Assembly: GCF_900091515.1 (NCBI RefSeq)
Contig: NZ_LT607410.1
Span: 5,704,001 to 5,768,000, forward strand
Origin: Micromonospora purpureochromogenes
GTDB taxonomy: Bacteria; Actinomycetota; Actinomycetes; Mycobacteriales; Micromonosporaceae
DNA: 64,000 bases
Direction of reading: 5' to 3'
The notes beneath the pieces were generated by a model. It saw only the letters and a program-made list of their open reading frames with translations. It was not told where the DNA came from and ran no database searches. Positions 9,681 through 19,616 of the stretch are shown one piece after another; position 1 is the stretch's first letter; each line of letters begins with the position of its first letter. The translations under genes and the position numbers were made by a program.

Positions 9681-12600
9681 TACCCGTTCTCCTCGCCGCG
9701 GCCAGGCCGCTCGTCCTCGTCGGCCCGGTTGAGCCGTTGGCTGATCACCTGGGTGACCCCGCTGCGCATGGTCACGCCGTAGAGCGCGTCGGCGATCTCC
9801 ATCGTCCGCTTCTGGTGCGTGATGACGATCAGCTGGCTCTTCTCCCGCAACTGTGCCAGCAGCGTGATCAGTCTGCCGAGGTTCACGTCGTCCAGCGCCG
9901 CTTCCACCTCGTCCATGATGTAGAACGGGCTGGGCCGGGCGCGGAAGATCGCCACCAGCATGGCCACCGCGGTCAGCGACCGCTCGCCGCCGGAGAGCAG
10001 GGACAGCCGCTTGATCTTCTTGCCCGGCGGGCGGGCCTCCACCTCGACGCCGGTGGTGAGCAGGTCCTCCGGGTCGGTGAGGATCAGCCGGCCCTCGCCG
10101 CCGGGGAAGAGCACGGTGAAGACCTGCTCGAACTCCCGGGCGGTGTCTGCGAAGGCGCTGGCGAAGACCTCCAGGATCCGGTCGTCGACGTCCTTGACCA
10201 CGGTGAGCAGGTCCCGCCGGGTGGCCTTCAGGTCCTCCAGCTGCTCGGAGAGGAACTTGTAGCGCTCCTCCAGCGCGGCGAACTCCTCCAGCGCGAGCGG
10301 GTTGACCTTGCCGAGCAGGGCCAGCTCCCGCTCCGCCTTGGCGGCCCGCTTCTCCTGCACCGGCCGCTCGTAGCGGACCGGCTCGGGCACCGGCAGGCCG
10401 TCGCGTTCGGCCGTCGCCACGTCGACCTGGGTGGGTGGGACGAGCTGGTCCGGGCCGTATTCGGCGACCAGGGTCTCCACGTCCAGGCCGAAGTCCTCGG
10501 CGGCCTTCGCCTCCAACTGCTCGATGCGCAGCCGCTGCTCGGCGCGGGCCACCTCGTCGCGGTGCACCTGGCTGGTCAGCCGTTCCAGCTCCGCGCCGAG
10601 GCGCTTGGCCGCGCCGCGTACCTCCTGGAGTTCGGCCTCGCGGGCGGCGCGTTCGCGCGCCACCGCGTCGCGGTGCTCCTCGGCCGCGGCGATCGAGGCG
10701 GTGAGCCGGGTGAGCGCCTCGCGGGCGCCGCCCACCACGGCCCGGGCGATGGCCGCGCCGCGGATGCGCGCCGCCCGCCGGGCCGCGGCGCGTTCGCGCG
10801 CCGCCCGCTCGGCGGTGGCCTGTCGGGCCAGCGAGTCGGCCCGGCCGGCGATCGAGGAGACCCGCTCCTCGGCGGTACGCACCGCCAGCCGGACCTCCAT
10901 CTCGTTCTGCCGGGCCCGGGGCACCATCGCGGCGAGCTGGTCCCGCTCCTCGGTGGAGGGCTCGGCGTCGATCGGGGTGTCCTCGGCCAGCCGCAGCCGC
11001 TCCTCCAGCTCGGCCAGGGCGAGCAGGTCGCGTTCGCGGGCCGCCTCGGCGCGGGAGCGGGACTCGCCGAGCCGGTCGGTCTCCGCCTTCGCGGATCGGG
11101 CGGCGGCGCCCAGCTCGGCGAGGCGGCGGGCGGCGGCGTTGCGGTGGCTCTCCGCCTCCCGCTTGGCGGCGGCGGCGTGCTGCACCGCCTCCTTGGCGGC
11201 GGTCACCTCGGCCCGCGCGTCGACCAGCTGGTCGCGCAGCTCGGCGCTGGTCCGCTCGGCGGTGAGCCGGTTGGTGCGGGCCTCCTCGACGGCGGCCTGC
11301 ACCTCGATGTAGCTGGGCGCCTTGGCCGATCCGCCGGCCGCCGCGTACGCCCCGACCACGTCGCCGTCCGGGGTGACCGCGCGCAGCTCCGGGTTGCCGG
11401 CGACCAGCTCGGCCGCGGCGGCGAGGTCGGCGACGAGCACCACGTCGCGCAGCGCCCGGTGCACGGCCGGGCGGATCTCGGCGGCGCACTCCACCAGGTC
11501 GGGCGCCCAGCGGGCGGTGTCCGGCAGCTTCGGGCGCAGGGCGTCGGCCGGGCCGTCCATGCCGGGGCCGGCGGGGCTGCCGACCAGTAGTCCGGCCCGC
11601 CCGGCGTCGGAGATCTTCAGCAGCCGCATCGCCTCGACGGCCTCGTCCACCCCGCTGACCGCGACGGCGTCGGCGAGCCCGCCGAGGGCGGCGGCGAGGG
11701 CCGCCTCGTGGCCGGGGGCGACGGTGAGCAGGCCGGCCAGGCTGCCCAGCAGGCCGGGCACCTCGCCGGCGCGGGCCAGCAGCGCGCCCGCGCCGTCCTT
11801 GCGGCGCAGGCCGAGGCCGAGCGCCTCCTCGCGGGCCTTCCAGGTGGCGGCGTCCTTCTCGGCGGCCCGCTCGGCGTCGGCGAGGGAGCGCACGGCGGCC
11901 TGGGCCTTCTCGTGGACGGCGACCGCCTCGGCGTGCCGCTCGTCGAGTTCGGCGTTGTCCCGGTCCGCCTCGGTGGACTGTTCGGCCACCGCGTCCAGGT
12001 CGGCCTGGGCCTTCTCGGCGCGGGCCAGCGCGTCGGCGTGGGCGGCGGCGAGCCGCTCGATCTCCTCGCCGGCACTGGTGGTGCGGGCCCGGGCCGAGTT
12101 GACCTGCCCGGTGAGCCGGGCCAGGCCCTCCCGGCGGTCGGCGATCGCCTTGGCGGCGGCGACCAGCTCCCGCTCGGCGGCGGCCAGTTGCCGTTCCAGC
12201 TCCTGCCGGTGCTCCACCGCCTCGGCCAGCCGGATCTGGTCGTCGGTGAGCGCCGCGCGCAGCTCCTCCTCCTGCTCGCGGACCCGCTGCGACTCGGCCT
12301 CCAGCTGCTCCGGGTCGCGGCCGGGCCGCTCGTCGTCGGTGGTGGCGCTGAGGTGGCGCAGCCGTTCCCGGGCGAGCTGCTCGATGGAGCGGAACCGTTC
12401 CTGCAGGGCGGAGAGCTTGTACCAGGTGTCCTGGGCGGCGGCGAGCAGCGGCGCGTCCTCGGCCAGGGCCGCCTCCAGCTCGCCCAGGCGGGCCTGCACC
12501 TCGCTGTGTTCGGCCTCGACCTGCTCGCGCCGCTCGCGCAGCGCGGTCTCGTCGGCGATCTCCCGGTCCAGGGTGGTGCGCAGGGTGGCGAGGTCGTCGG

Positions 12601-13291
12601 CGAGCAGCCGCAGCCGGGCGTCGCGCAGGTTGGCCTGGATGGCGGCGGCCCGTCGGGCCACCTCGGCCTGCCGGCCCAGCGGCTTGAGCTGGCGGCGCAG
12701 CTCGGCGGTGAGGTCGGTGAGCCGGTTGAGATTTACTTGCATCGCGTCGAGCTTCCGCAGCGCCTTTTCCTTGCGCTTGCGGTGCTTGAGGACGCCGGCC
12801 GCCTCCTCGATGAACGCCCGCCGGTCCTCCGGCTTGGCGTGCAGCATGCCGTCGAGCCGGCCCTGGCCGACGATGATGTGCATCTCCCGGCCGATGCCGG
12901 AGTCCGACAGCAGTTCCTGGATGTCGAGCAGGCGGCAGGAGTCGCCGTTGATCTCGTACTCGCTCTCGCCGGAGCGGAACATCCGGCGGGTGATGGAGAC
13001 CTCGGTGTACTCGATCGGCAGGGCGCCGTCGGTGTTGTCGATGGTGAGGGTGACCTCGGCCCGGCCCAGCGGCGCCCGCCCGGCGGTGCCGGCGAAGATG
13101 ACGTCCTCCATCTTGCCGCCGCGCAGCGCCTTGGCGCCCTGCTCGCCCAGCACCCAGGCGATGGCGTCGACGACGTTGGACTTGCCGGAGCCGTTCGGGC
13201 CGACCACGCAGGTGATCCCCGGCTCCAGCTTGAGCGTCGTGGCGGAGGCGAAGGACTTGAAACCCTTCACCGTCAGGCTCTTGAGATGCAC
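9680..13291 (-). CDS. smc: Chromosome segregation protein SMC
   Basis: 1203 residues, normal for bacterial SMC. It compacts and segregates the chromosome with ScpA/ScpB, loading near parS. The Walker A motif GPNGSGKSN is at 31-39. Two long Ala/Glu/Arg-rich coiled coils flank a hinge (roughly 500-670). The C-terminal head has the ABC signature LSLLSGGERSLTAVA and Walker B FYIMDEVEAALDD. The coiled coils are unusually alanine- and arginine-rich, as expected at this GC content. ftsY lies further downstream, as in mycobacteria, but separated by inserted accessory genes. Confidence 0.97.
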   Translation of the reverse strand: MHLKSLTVKGFKSFASATTLKLEPGITCVVGPNGSGKSNVVDAIAWVLGEQGAKALRGGKMEDVIFAGTAGRAPLGRAEVTLTIDNTDGALPIEYTEVSITRRMFRSGESEYEINGDSCRLLDIQELLSDSGIGREMHIIVGQGRLDGMLHAKPEDRRAFIEEAAGVLKHRKRKEKALRKLDAMQVNLNRLTDLTAELRRQLKPLGRQAEVARRAAAIQANLRDARLRLLADDLATLRTTLDREIADETALRERREQVEAEHSEVQARLGELEAALAEDAPLLAAAQDTWYKLSALQERFRSIEQLARERLRHLSATTDDERPGRDPEQLEAESQRVREQEEELRAALTDDQIRLAEAVEHRQELERQLAAAERELVAAAKAIADRREGLARLTGQVNSARARTTSAGEEIERLAAAHADALARAEKAQADLDAVAEQSTEADRDNAELDERHAEAVAVHEKAQAAVRSLADAERAAEKDAATWKAREEALGLGLRRKDGAGALLARAGEVPGLLGSLAGLLTVAPGHEAALAAALGGLADAVAVSGVDEAVEAMRLLKISDAGRAGLLVGSPAGPGMDGPADALRPKLPDTARWAPDLVECAAEIRPAVHRALRDVVLVADLAAAAELVAGNPELRAVTPDGDVVGAYAAAGGSAKAPSYIEVQAAVEEARTNRLTAERTSAELRDQLVDARAEVTAAKEAVQHAAAAKREAESHRNAAARRLAELGAAARSAKAETDRLGESRSRAEAARERDLLALAELEERLRLAEDTPIDAEPSTEERDQLAAMVPRARQNEMEVRLAVRTAEERVSSIAGRADSLARQATAERAARERAAARRAARIRGAAIARAVVGGAREALTRLTASIAAAEEHRDAVARERAAREAELQEVRGAAKRLGAELERLTSQVHRDEVARAEQRLRIEQLEAKAAEDFGLDVETLVAEYGPDQLVPPTQVDVATAERDGLPVPEPVRYERPVQEKRAAKAERELALLGKVNPLALEEFAALEERYKFLSEQLEDLKATRRDLLTVVKDVDDRILEVFASAFADTAREFEQVFTVLFPGGEGRLILTDPEDLLTTGVEVEARPPGKKIKRLSLLSGGERSLTAVAMLVAIFRARPSPFYIMDEVEAALDDVNLGRLITLLAQLREKSQLIVITHQKRTMEIADALYGVTMRSGVTQVISQRLNRADEDERPGRGEENG

Positions 13292-13496
13292 CTTCTCGAT
13301 CCTCGTCCGGTGGCCGCCGTACCGTCGCCGGCTGCGCGAGCCTGGTGAACCCGCAGACTAACCCCTCGGCGGCGACCGGTCGGCACGCGACCCGCCCCGC
13401 GGGAGGGCCACCGCGCGCGGACCGGACGGCGAATGGCGGAGTCGACGCCCACAAGATCGGGAAATTGCGGGCGGAAAACCACGGGAGACAGAGCTG

Positions 13497-13522
13497 CGCG
13501 CCGGCACATTAGTGTCGGCGCG
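13497..13522. terminator. Hairpin between smc and the small coiled-coil gene
   Basis: CGCGCCGGCAC (13497-13507) pairs with GTGTCGGCGCG (13512-13522), with one G-U pair and an ATTA loop; TTTT follows on the plus strand. It lies 44 bases past the stop of the leftward gene at 13566, so it is probably that gene's terminator, upstream of the smc promoter. Confidence 0.5.
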
Positions 13523-13565
13523 CGTTTTCGCGGTGGTGCGATTCAGTTTTTCCGGATCCCGTGGA

Positions 13566-13760
13566 TCAGGTCAGGGCCGGCTCGGCCAGCCGGAGGAGGT
13601 CGTCGGCCTCCGCGGCGGCCGCGGCGAGCCGATCATTGTCGGCACGCAGCCGGGTGATCTCGAACTCGAGTGCCTGAACCCTGGCCCGCAAACGGGTGAC
13701 CTCGTCGAGCAGACGCCGGTCGGGCGCTGCGCCTACGTGGCCGTAGAGGGCTTTCGCCAT
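13566..13760 (-). CDS. Small coiled-coil protein of unknown function
   Basis: 64 residues starting MAKALYGHVG. Residues 15-55 form a heptad-patterned, Leu/Ala/Arg-rich coiled coil (LLDEVTRLRARVQALEFEI and following). The ATG has AAGGAG eight bases upstream. The coding frame continues open further upstream but without a ribosome site. No catalytic motif is seen. Similar small coiled-coil proteins are common in actinobacteria and unannotated; a structural or adaptor role is only a guess. It is transcribed alone, toward smc, with a hairpin between. Confidence 0.65.
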   Translation of the reverse strand: MAKALYGHVGAAPDRRLLDEVTRLRARVQALEFEITRLRADNDRLAAAAAEADDLLRLAEPALT

Positions 13761-14132
13761 GCTGACTCCTTGATATGCGCTGCCGGAAAGGCCGGCCAAC
13801 GCGCGCCCAATAACTGTCCGCGACTGCCACCCCGGCATAATCCGGGCATGACTGGGCGCGACTGGCGACACCTACATATTGAGCCGACACCCCCGTCTTC
13901 GTCAAGTTCTCGCAGGCCGTAGATCATCTCCACGTCTACCCTGTCCACTTCCCGGGGGCCGTAAGGCTCGGACACGCTCTGTCCGGACTCCTTAACTGTA
14001 CGCCGGGAAATGTGCGTACGGTCACCACGTGAGTCGACATCGCCTTAACTCTTCCTTAGCCACGTTGCCGCAGTTCAGGGCACACCCGTAGCGTCAGCGC
14101 GGCCCACAACCGACCCCGTGGAGGCGACAGGC
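13761..14132. other. Intergenic promoter region, no gene seen
   Basis: 372 bases between two divergent genes (the small coiled-coil gene leftward, the CAP-domain gene rightward). It is less GC-rich than its surroundings, with several TA-containing stretches that could serve as -10 elements. No convincing reading frame, repeat or RNA was found. Confidence 0.5.
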
Positions 14133-15269
14133 GTGTACGGCTGGACCGACCCGATCGACCCGGACGACGCCCCCCGGCGCCCGCAACCGCCCACCGACGA
14201 GCCGCCGGCCTGGCTGACCGACCGCCCCGGGCCGCGCTCGGCGTACCTCTTCGGCGACGAGCCGGAACAGCCGGGCGACGACCTGGCGGACGCCCCGACC
14301 ACGCAGTGGCGTACCGAACCGGACGACCGGCCGTACGCGTGGACCGACCGGACCCCGGCCGGCCCGTCGGATGGTCACCTCGACCCCGCGGGGTACCCGG
14401 ACGCGCCCGGCGCCCCGTTCGCGCCCGCTCCCGAGTTCGCCCCGCCCGCCGACTGGCGGCACACCACCGGCGGCCTGCGGGCCGTCGACGCCGAGCCGTC
14501 GGCCGAGGGACAGGGCCGGCACCGGCAGCGGAGCCGCTTCCCGCGCCCGCTGGTCCTCGGCGGCGCCGCCGCGGCCGCCACGCTGGTGGTGAGCCTCGGC
14601 GCCGGCGCGCTGGCGCTGGCCGGTGGCAACGAGACAGTGGCCGACCAGGCCTCCGTCGACGACACCGTCGCCGCCGCCCCGCTGGCGCCGGACGCCGGGA
14701 TCCCCGCCGACGCGCTGGCCGGCACCGCCGGCGCCTCCCCCACCGGCACGCCGACCACCGCCCGCCCGACCCCGTCGCCGAGCCGGACGGTCAAGCCGAC
14801 ACCCGCGCCGAAGCGGACCACGGCCCCGTCCCGGCAGAGCACCCGCACCAGCGGCACGTCGACCACCAACTCGCTCAGCCCCGGCGTCAGCAGCCAGGCG
14901 CAGCAGGTCGTCGACCTGGTCAACGCCGAACGGGCCAAGGCCGGCTGCGGGAAGGTGAGCATCGACGACAAGCTGATGCTGGCCGCCCAGCGGCACAGCC
15001 AGGACCAGGCCGACCACCAGAAGATGTCGCACACCGGCAGCGACGGCAGCGACGCCGGTGACCGGATCGAGCGGGTCGGCTACACCTGGCGCACCTACGG
15101 CGAGAACGTCGCCTGGAACCAGCAGACCCCGGCCGCGGTGATGGACGCCTGGATGAACAGCTCCGGGCACCGGGCCAACATCCTCAACTGCGCGTTCACC
15201 GAGATCGGCGTCGGCGTGGCCAGCAGCAACGGGCCGTACTGGACCCAGGTCTTCGCCACCCCGCGCTGA
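14133..15269 (+). CDS. CAP/SCP (PR-1-like) domain protein, membrane-anchored
   Basis: 378 residues. The N-terminal ~130 residues are hydrophilic, Pro/Asp-rich and probably cytoplasmic. One membrane helix follows (VLGGAAAAATLVVSLGAG, about 146-170), then a Thr/Pro/Ser-rich extracytoplasmic linker and a C-terminal CAP domain (about 252-375). The cavity tetrad is visible: His in MSHTG, Glu in GENVA, His in SGHRANIL, Glu in TEIGVG. CAP domains in bacteria have uncertain function (lipid or peptide binding, hydrolase). GTG at 14133 is chosen because GGAGG lies 8 bases ahead; a GTG at 14118 is the alternative. A long hairpin follows the stop. Confidence 0.9.
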   Translation: MYGWTDPIDPDDAPRRPQPPTDEPPAWLTDRPGPRSAYLFGDEPEQPGDDLADAPTTQWRTEPDDRPYAWTDRTPAGPSDGHLDPAGYPDAPGAPFAPAPEFAPPADWRHTTGGLRAVDAEPSAEGQGRHRQRSRFPRPLVLGGAAAAATLVVSLGAGALALAGGNETVADQASVDDTVAAAPLAPDAGIPADALAGTAGASPTGTPTTARPTPSPSRTVKPTPAPKRTTAPSRQSTRTSGTSTTNSLSPGVSSQAQQVVDLVNAERAKAGCGKVSIDDKLMLAAQRHSQDQADHQKMSHTGSDGSDAGDRIERVGYTWRTYGENVAWNQQTPAAVMDAWMNSSGHRANILNCAFTEIGVGVASSNGPYWTQVFATPR

Positions 15270-15280
15270 GGCGTACCGGG

Positions 15281-15320
15281 CGCCCCCGTCCACGACGCGA
15301 CCGCGTCGTCGGCGGGGGCG
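15281..15320 (+). terminator. Long hairpin terminator after the CAP gene
   Basis: Arms 15281-15299 and 15302-15320 pair along 19 positions with one mismatch and one G-U pair. TCTCGTTT follows, giving a short U-rich tail. It starts 11 bases after the stop codon. Confidence 0.75.
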
Positions 15321-15399
15321 TCTCGTTTGACCGGGTGAGGTGCGCCGTGCGGGACGGCGCGGGGCGGTGTGGCGCCGCCCGACGACCCGGGAGCTGCCG

Positions 15400-16281
15400 A
15401 TGCGGATCCGGCTGCCAGCGTCCGCGCGGCGGAGCAGGCCGCTGCCGACCGCCGCGCGCCGGCGACCCCCGACCCGGCGCGGCGTCCGCGGGGCCCTGCC
15501 GGCCGCCGTCGCGCTCACCCTGCTGACCCCCGCCTGCCACACCCCGCTGGTCCCGCCGGGCGCGCCGACGCCGTGGCCGACCGCGTACGCGCACCGGTGG
15601 CAGTGGCAGTGGCAGCTCGAGGGGCCGGTCGACACCGACGTCGCAGCGGACGTCTTCCTGCTCGACCCGGTACGGACCACCGCCGCCGAGACCTCCGCGC
15701 TGCGCGGGCGGGACCGCCGGCTGGTCTGCCAGGTGCACGTCGGCTCGTACGCCGGCACCGACCCGGACGCCACCCGCTTCCCGACGGCGGTGCGGGGCAC
15801 CCCCACCGGCCGGGCGCAGCGCCGCTGGCTCGACGTACGCCGGTGGGACGTGCTGGAGCCGGTGCTGGCCGACCGGTTCCGGCTCTGCCGGGGCAAGGGC
15901 TTCGGCGCGGTGGCGCTGGCCGACGCCGACGGGTACGCCCACCGCTCCGGCTTCCCGCTCGGCTACGACGAACAACTGACGTTCAACCGGCGGCTGGCGG
16001 TGCTGGCCCGCTCCCTCGACCTCTCCCCCGGCCTGATGAACGACGTCGGCCAGGTGGCCGCGCTCGCGCCCGACTTCGACTTCGCGGTCGTCGAGGAGTG
16101 CGTCCGGCTGAAGGTCTGCGCCAAGCTGCTGCCGTTCGCCGACGCGGACAAGCCGGTCTTCCACGTCGAGTACACCGGGCACACCGCGACGTTCTGCGTG
16201 ACCACCCTCGGGTACGGCTTCGCCTCCATCCGCAAGAACCGGTCGCTGGACGCCTGGCGGGACCCCTGCCAGCTCCCCTGA
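15400..16281 (+). CDS. GH114-like endo-alpha-1,4-polygalactosaminidase family protein, probable lipoprotein
   Basis: 293 residues. A basic N-terminus and hydrophobic segment ends in LLTPAC (about 43-48), a plausible lipobox, so the mature protein is probably lipid-anchored outside the membrane. The rest resembles the GH114/TM1410 TIM-barrel family: WQWQWQLEGPVD at the start, VCQVHVGSYAG, KGFGAVALADADGYAH and DFAVVEECVRLKVC. Family members cleave galactosaminogalactan-type polysaccharides. Start at the ATG with GGGAG 6 bases ahead. Convergent with the MMPL gene across a strong hairpin. Confidence 0.8.
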   Translation: MRIRLPASARRSRPLPTAARRRPPTRRGVRGALPAAVALTLLTPACHTPLVPPGAPTPWPTAYAHRWQWQWQLEGPVDTDVAADVFLLDPVRTTAAETSALRGRDRRLVCQVHVGSYAGTDPDATRFPTAVRGTPTGRAQRRWLDVRRWDVLEPVLADRFRLCRGKGFGAVALADADGYAHRSGFPLGYDEQLTFNRRLAVLARSLDLSPGLMNDVGQVAALAPDFDFAVVEECVRLKVCAKLLPFADADKPVFHVEYTGHTATFCVTTLGYGFASIRKNRSLDAWRDPCQLP

Positions 16282-16287
16282 CGCCGC

Positions 16288-16317
16288 GAGGGGCCCCTGC
16301 TGCGGCAGGGGCCCCTC
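16288..16317. terminator. Bidirectional perfect hairpin terminator
   Basis: GAGGGGCCCCTGC (16288-16300) and GCAGGGGCCCCTC (16305-16317) form a perfect 13-bp stem with a 4-base loop between convergent genes ending at 16281 and 16327. Confidence 0.85.
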
Positions 16318-16326
16318 GGCGGGGAT

Positions 16327-18546
16327 TCAGCGGGCGCCGACCAGCTCCGGGGTCGGGGCGGGCGGGTCGGCCGGCGGGGCCGCCGGCTTCTGCCGCAGGA
16401 AGCGCGGGGCCCACCAGTTGGCGTCGCCGAGCAGCGTCATCAGCGACGGCAGCACCACCGCCCGGATGATCGTGGCGTCCAGCAGGATCGCGGCGGCCAG
16501 CCCGACGCCGAGCTGCTTCATGTCGATCGTGCTGAGCGAGGCGAAGATCCCGAACACCCCGACCATGACGATGGCCGCGCTGGTCACCACGCCCGCCGAC
16601 GAGGTGATCCCGTACGCCACCGCGTCGCGGTTCGACATGCCGGCCCGGACCCCCTCGCGGATCCGGCTGACCACGAAGACGTGGTAGTCCATGGAGAGCC
16701 CGAAGAGCACCACGAAGAGGAAGAGCGGCAGCCAGGAGACGATCGCCCCCATCGAGGTGAATCCGAGCAGCCCCTCCGCCCAGGTGCCCTGGAAGACCAG
16801 CACCAGCAGGCCGTACGCGGCGCCGGCGGAGAGCAGGTTGAGCACGATCGAGGTGAGCGCGACGACCACCGAGCGGAACGTCAGCACCATCACCGCGAAG
16901 GTCAGCGCCAGCACGAAGGCCATCACGATCGGCAGCTTCTCCTCGATGTGCCCGGCGTAGTCCTGATTGCCGGCGACCTCACCGCCGACCGCGTACTCGA
17001 CGCCGGGGATGCCCTTCAGCGCCGCCGGCAGCAGGTCGTCGCGGAGCTCGTCCAGCGAGCGCGCCGCCTCGTCGGACCGGCCGGCGTACGGGGTGGCCAG
17101 TTCCAGCACCGACACCCGCCGATCGGCCGACACCTCGATCTTCGGGCCGTCCGCCTCGACCGGGGCGAACAGCGGGTCGGCGCCGGCCCGTCCGGCCAGC
17201 TCGGTCAGCGCGGCGCGCACCCGGTCGGCCTGCTCGGCGGGTGCCCGTACGGCCACCTGGTGGCTGGTGCCGGTGCTCGGGAAGGCGGCGGTGAGCCGGT
17301 CGTACGCCTGCATCGCCGGCGTCGTGCGCGGCAGGTCCTCCATGCCGGGGAAGTTCAGCTTCATGCCGAGCGCGGGCGCGGCCAGGGCGAGCAGCAGCCC
17401 GACCGAGACGACCAGGGTGGCCAGCGGCGCCCGCAGCGCGGGGCGCAGCACGGCCGGCCAGAAGCGCGGCGCCGCCGGTCGACCGCCCGGCCCGGTACGC
17501 GGGGCGGTGAGCCGCCAGAGCAGCGGCACCCGGGGCCGGTCGACCCAGCGGCCGAGCTTGGCCAGCAGCGCCGGCAGCACGGTCAGCGAGCCGGTCACCG
17601 CGACCGCGACCACCAGGATCGAGCCGACTGCGAGGGAGGAGAAGACCGCGTCGTTGGCGAGCAGCAGCCCGGCCATCGAGATGACCACGGCGAAGCCGGA
17701 GACCACCACCGCGTGCCCGGACGTCTCCGCCGCGATCTCCACCGCGTCGAGCCCGGAGCGCCCCTTGGCCCGTTCCTCCCGTTCCCGGCGCACGTAGAAC
17801 AGCGAGTAGTCGACGCCGACAGCCATGCCGATCAGCAGGATCACGCTGGCCGTGGTGTCGGTGGCCGGCACCAGGTGCGAGGCGAGGGTGGACAGCCCCA
17901 TCGCGGCGGCCACCGAGGAGAGCGCCAGCAGCACCGGCACGCCGGCGGCGATCAGCGCGCCGAACGCGACGATCAGGATGGCCAGGGTGACCGGCAGGCT
18001 GAGCAGCTCGGCCCGCTTGAAGTCCTTGCCCAGGGTCTCGTCCAGCGCCTGGTTGATCGACGGCCCGCCGACCTCCTCGACGCGCAGCTGCGGGTGCGCC
18101 GCCTGGACCTCGGCGGTGGCGTCGCGCAGCGGCTGCACCCGGTCGGACGCGTCCTCGCGCTCGCCGGACATGGTGATCGGCAGCAGCAGGGCGTCGCCGT
18201 CGTGGGACGGCACCGGCGTGCCCACCGAGGCGACCCCGGTGACCTGCCGGAGCCGGTCGGTGGCGTCGGCCGCGGCGCGCTTCGCCGCGGCCTGGTCCAG
18301 CGCCCCGGCCCGGGAGGTGATCAGGATGTTCTCGACCGCCGGGTCGGCGAAGTTCCCCTCGGTGACGATCGCCTCGGCGCGGCCCGACTCCCCCACCGCC
18401 TGGTCGGCGCCCGTCGCCTCCTTCATGCCGGCGGCGTTGCCCCCGACGAAGCACACCGCCACGAACACCACCCAGAGCGCGATCGCGCGCCACGGGTGCT
18501 CGGCGCTCCACCGCGCCACCCGCACGGTCACCGGTCTCCTGCCCAT
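16327..18546 (-). CDS. MMPL-family (RND) transporter
   Basis: 739 residues with two repeats of a large extracytoplasmic loop followed by a 5-6 helix bundle, about 12 membrane segments in all, the RND/MMPL plan. Such proteins export lipids or hydrophobic molecules in actinobacteria. Proton-relay-type residues are visible in MAVGVDYSLFYVRR and FGLSMDYHVFVVSRIREG. Start at the ATG (MGRRPVTVRVARW); a GTG a few codons on is also possible. It lacks an adjacent TetR or PKS gene, so the cargo is unknown. Confidence 0.93.
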   Translation of the reverse strand: MGRRPVTVRVARWSAEHPWRAIALWVVFVAVCFVGGNAAGMKEATGADQAVGESGRAEAIVTEGNFADPAVENILITSRAGALDQAAAKRAAADATDRLRQVTGVASVGTPVPSHDGDALLLPITMSGEREDASDRVQPLRDATAEVQAAHPQLRVEEVGGPSINQALDETLGKDFKRAELLSLPVTLAILIVAFGALIAAGVPVLLALSSVAAAMGLSTLASHLVPATDTTASVILLIGMAVGVDYSLFYVRREREERAKGRSGLDAVEIAAETSGHAVVVSGFAVVISMAGLLLANDAVFSSLAVGSILVVAVAVTGSLTVLPALLAKLGRWVDRPRVPLLWRLTAPRTGPGGRPAAPRFWPAVLRPALRAPLATLVVSVGLLLALAAPALGMKLNFPGMEDLPRTTPAMQAYDRLTAAFPSTGTSHQVAVRAPAEQADRVRAALTELAGRAGADPLFAPVEADGPKIEVSADRRVSVLELATPYAGRSDEAARSLDELRDDLLPAALKGIPGVEYAVGGEVAGNQDYAGHIEEKLPIVMAFVLALTFAVMVLTFRSVVVALTSIVLNLLSAGAAYGLLVLVFQGTWAEGLLGFTSMGAIVSWLPLFLFVVLFGLSMDYHVFVVSRIREGVRAGMSNRDAVAYGITSSAGVVTSAAIVMVGVFGIFASLSTIDMKQLGVGLAAAILLDATIIRAVVLPSLMTLLGDANWWAPRFLRQKPAAPPADPPAPTPELVGAR

Positions 18547-18739
18547 CTCCCGGGCCCCCCTCCACGCGTCGGCCCGCTGCCGACCGTGTCGACGCTAGGG
18601 ACAACGGCGGGCGCGGACATCGGGGATCGGCCCCGGCTCGTCCCGGACGCGCCGAACGTCGGCCGTGCGGGTGATCGGAGCGGACGGCCGGGCAAACCGG
18701 GCGGATCTGCGGGACGCCGGGGGACGGCACACCGGCGCA

Positions 18740-18759
18740 ACCCCGAGCCGGCTCGGGGT
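18740..18759 (-). terminator. Palindrome overlapping the mutM stop codon
   Basis: ACCCCGAGCC directly abuts GGCTCGGGGT, a perfect 10-bp inverted repeat without spacer. It begins in the last base of the mutM stop, a likely terminator for the mutM operon. Confidence 0.55.
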
Positions 18760-19616
18760 CACCCCTTCAGGGCGCCCCGGGGCCGCGGCTGGCACCGCGG
18801 GCAGCTGAACGACGACCGGTTCATGAACGACTCGCGCCGGATCGGCGTACCGCACCGCCGGCAGGGCTCGCCCTCCCGCCCGTACGCGTTGAGCGACCGG
18901 TCGAAGTAGCCGCTCTCGCCGTTGACGTTGACGTAGAGCTCGTCGAAGCTGGTGCCGCCCTGCTTGATCGCCTCCGCGAGGACGTCGCGCACGTGGCCGA
19001 GCAGCCGGGTGGCGGCCGGCGCGGTGAGCGCGTCGGTCGGGCGGGCGCCGTGCAGCCTGGCCCGCCAGAGCGCCTCGTCGGCGTAGATGTTGCCCACCCC
19101 GGAGATCAACGTCTGGTCCAGCAGCGCCCGCTTCACCTCGGTACGCCGTCGCCGCAGCGCCGCGACGAACCCGGCGTCGGAGAACTCCTCGTCCATCGGG
19201 TCCCGCGCGATGTGCGCGATCTCCGCGGGCAGCTCGGCGCCGCCCTCGCTGACCGCGAGGCCACCGAAGGTGCGCTGGTCGACGAAGCGCAGCTCCGGAC
19301 CGTCGTCGGCGAACCGGAACCGGACCCGCAGGTGCAGCTCGTCGGCCGCCGCGATCGGCTGGAGCAGCAGTTGGCCGGACATCCCGAGGTGGCCGATCAG
19401 GGCGTCGCCGCTGTCCAGCGGGAGCCAGAGGTACTTGCCGCGCCGGCGCACGTCGGTGACCGTCCGACCGGCCAGCACGTCGGCGAAGTGGGCCGCGCCG
19501 GGGACGTGCCGCCGGACGGCGCGCGGGTGGCGTACCTCGACCGAGGTGATCCGGCGGCCGGTGACCCACTGGGCCAGACCCTGCCGGACCGTCTCGACCT
19601 CGGGCAGCTCAGGCAC
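18759..19616 (-). CDS. mutM: Formamidopyrimidine-DNA glycosylase MutM (Fpg)
   Basis: 285 residues. Excises 8-oxoguanine and formamidopyrimidines and nicks the abasic site. The mature N-terminus [13 protein letters not shown] carries the catalytic Pro2 and Glu3. The helix-two-turn-helix region ([15 protein letters not shown]) and the C-terminal zinc finger ([10 protein letters not shown]...CPRCQ) are intact. The GTG start overlaps the end of rnc by 8 bases, so translation is coupled. The rnc-mutM order is conserved in actinobacteria. Confidence 0.97.
   Translation of the reverse strand: MPELPEVETVRQGLAQWVTGRRITSVEVRHPRAVRRHVPGAAHFADVLAGRTVTDVRRRGKYLWLPLDSGDALIGHLGMSGQLLLQPIAAADELHLRVRFRFADDGPELRFVDQRTFGGLAVSEGGAELPAEIAHIARDPMDEEFSDAGFVAALRRRRTEVKRALLDQTLISGVGNIYADEALWRARLHGARPTDALTAPAATRLLGHVRDVLAEAIKQGGTSFDELYVNVNGESGYFDRSLNAYGREGEPCRRCGTPIRRESFMNRSSFSCPRCQPRPRGALKG

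Noticed and set aside
13273..13509. Acylphosphatase gene upstream of smc, as in mycobacteria
   Set aside because: The frame there shows no acylphosphatase signature and overlaps the smc start region; the gene seems absent at this locus.
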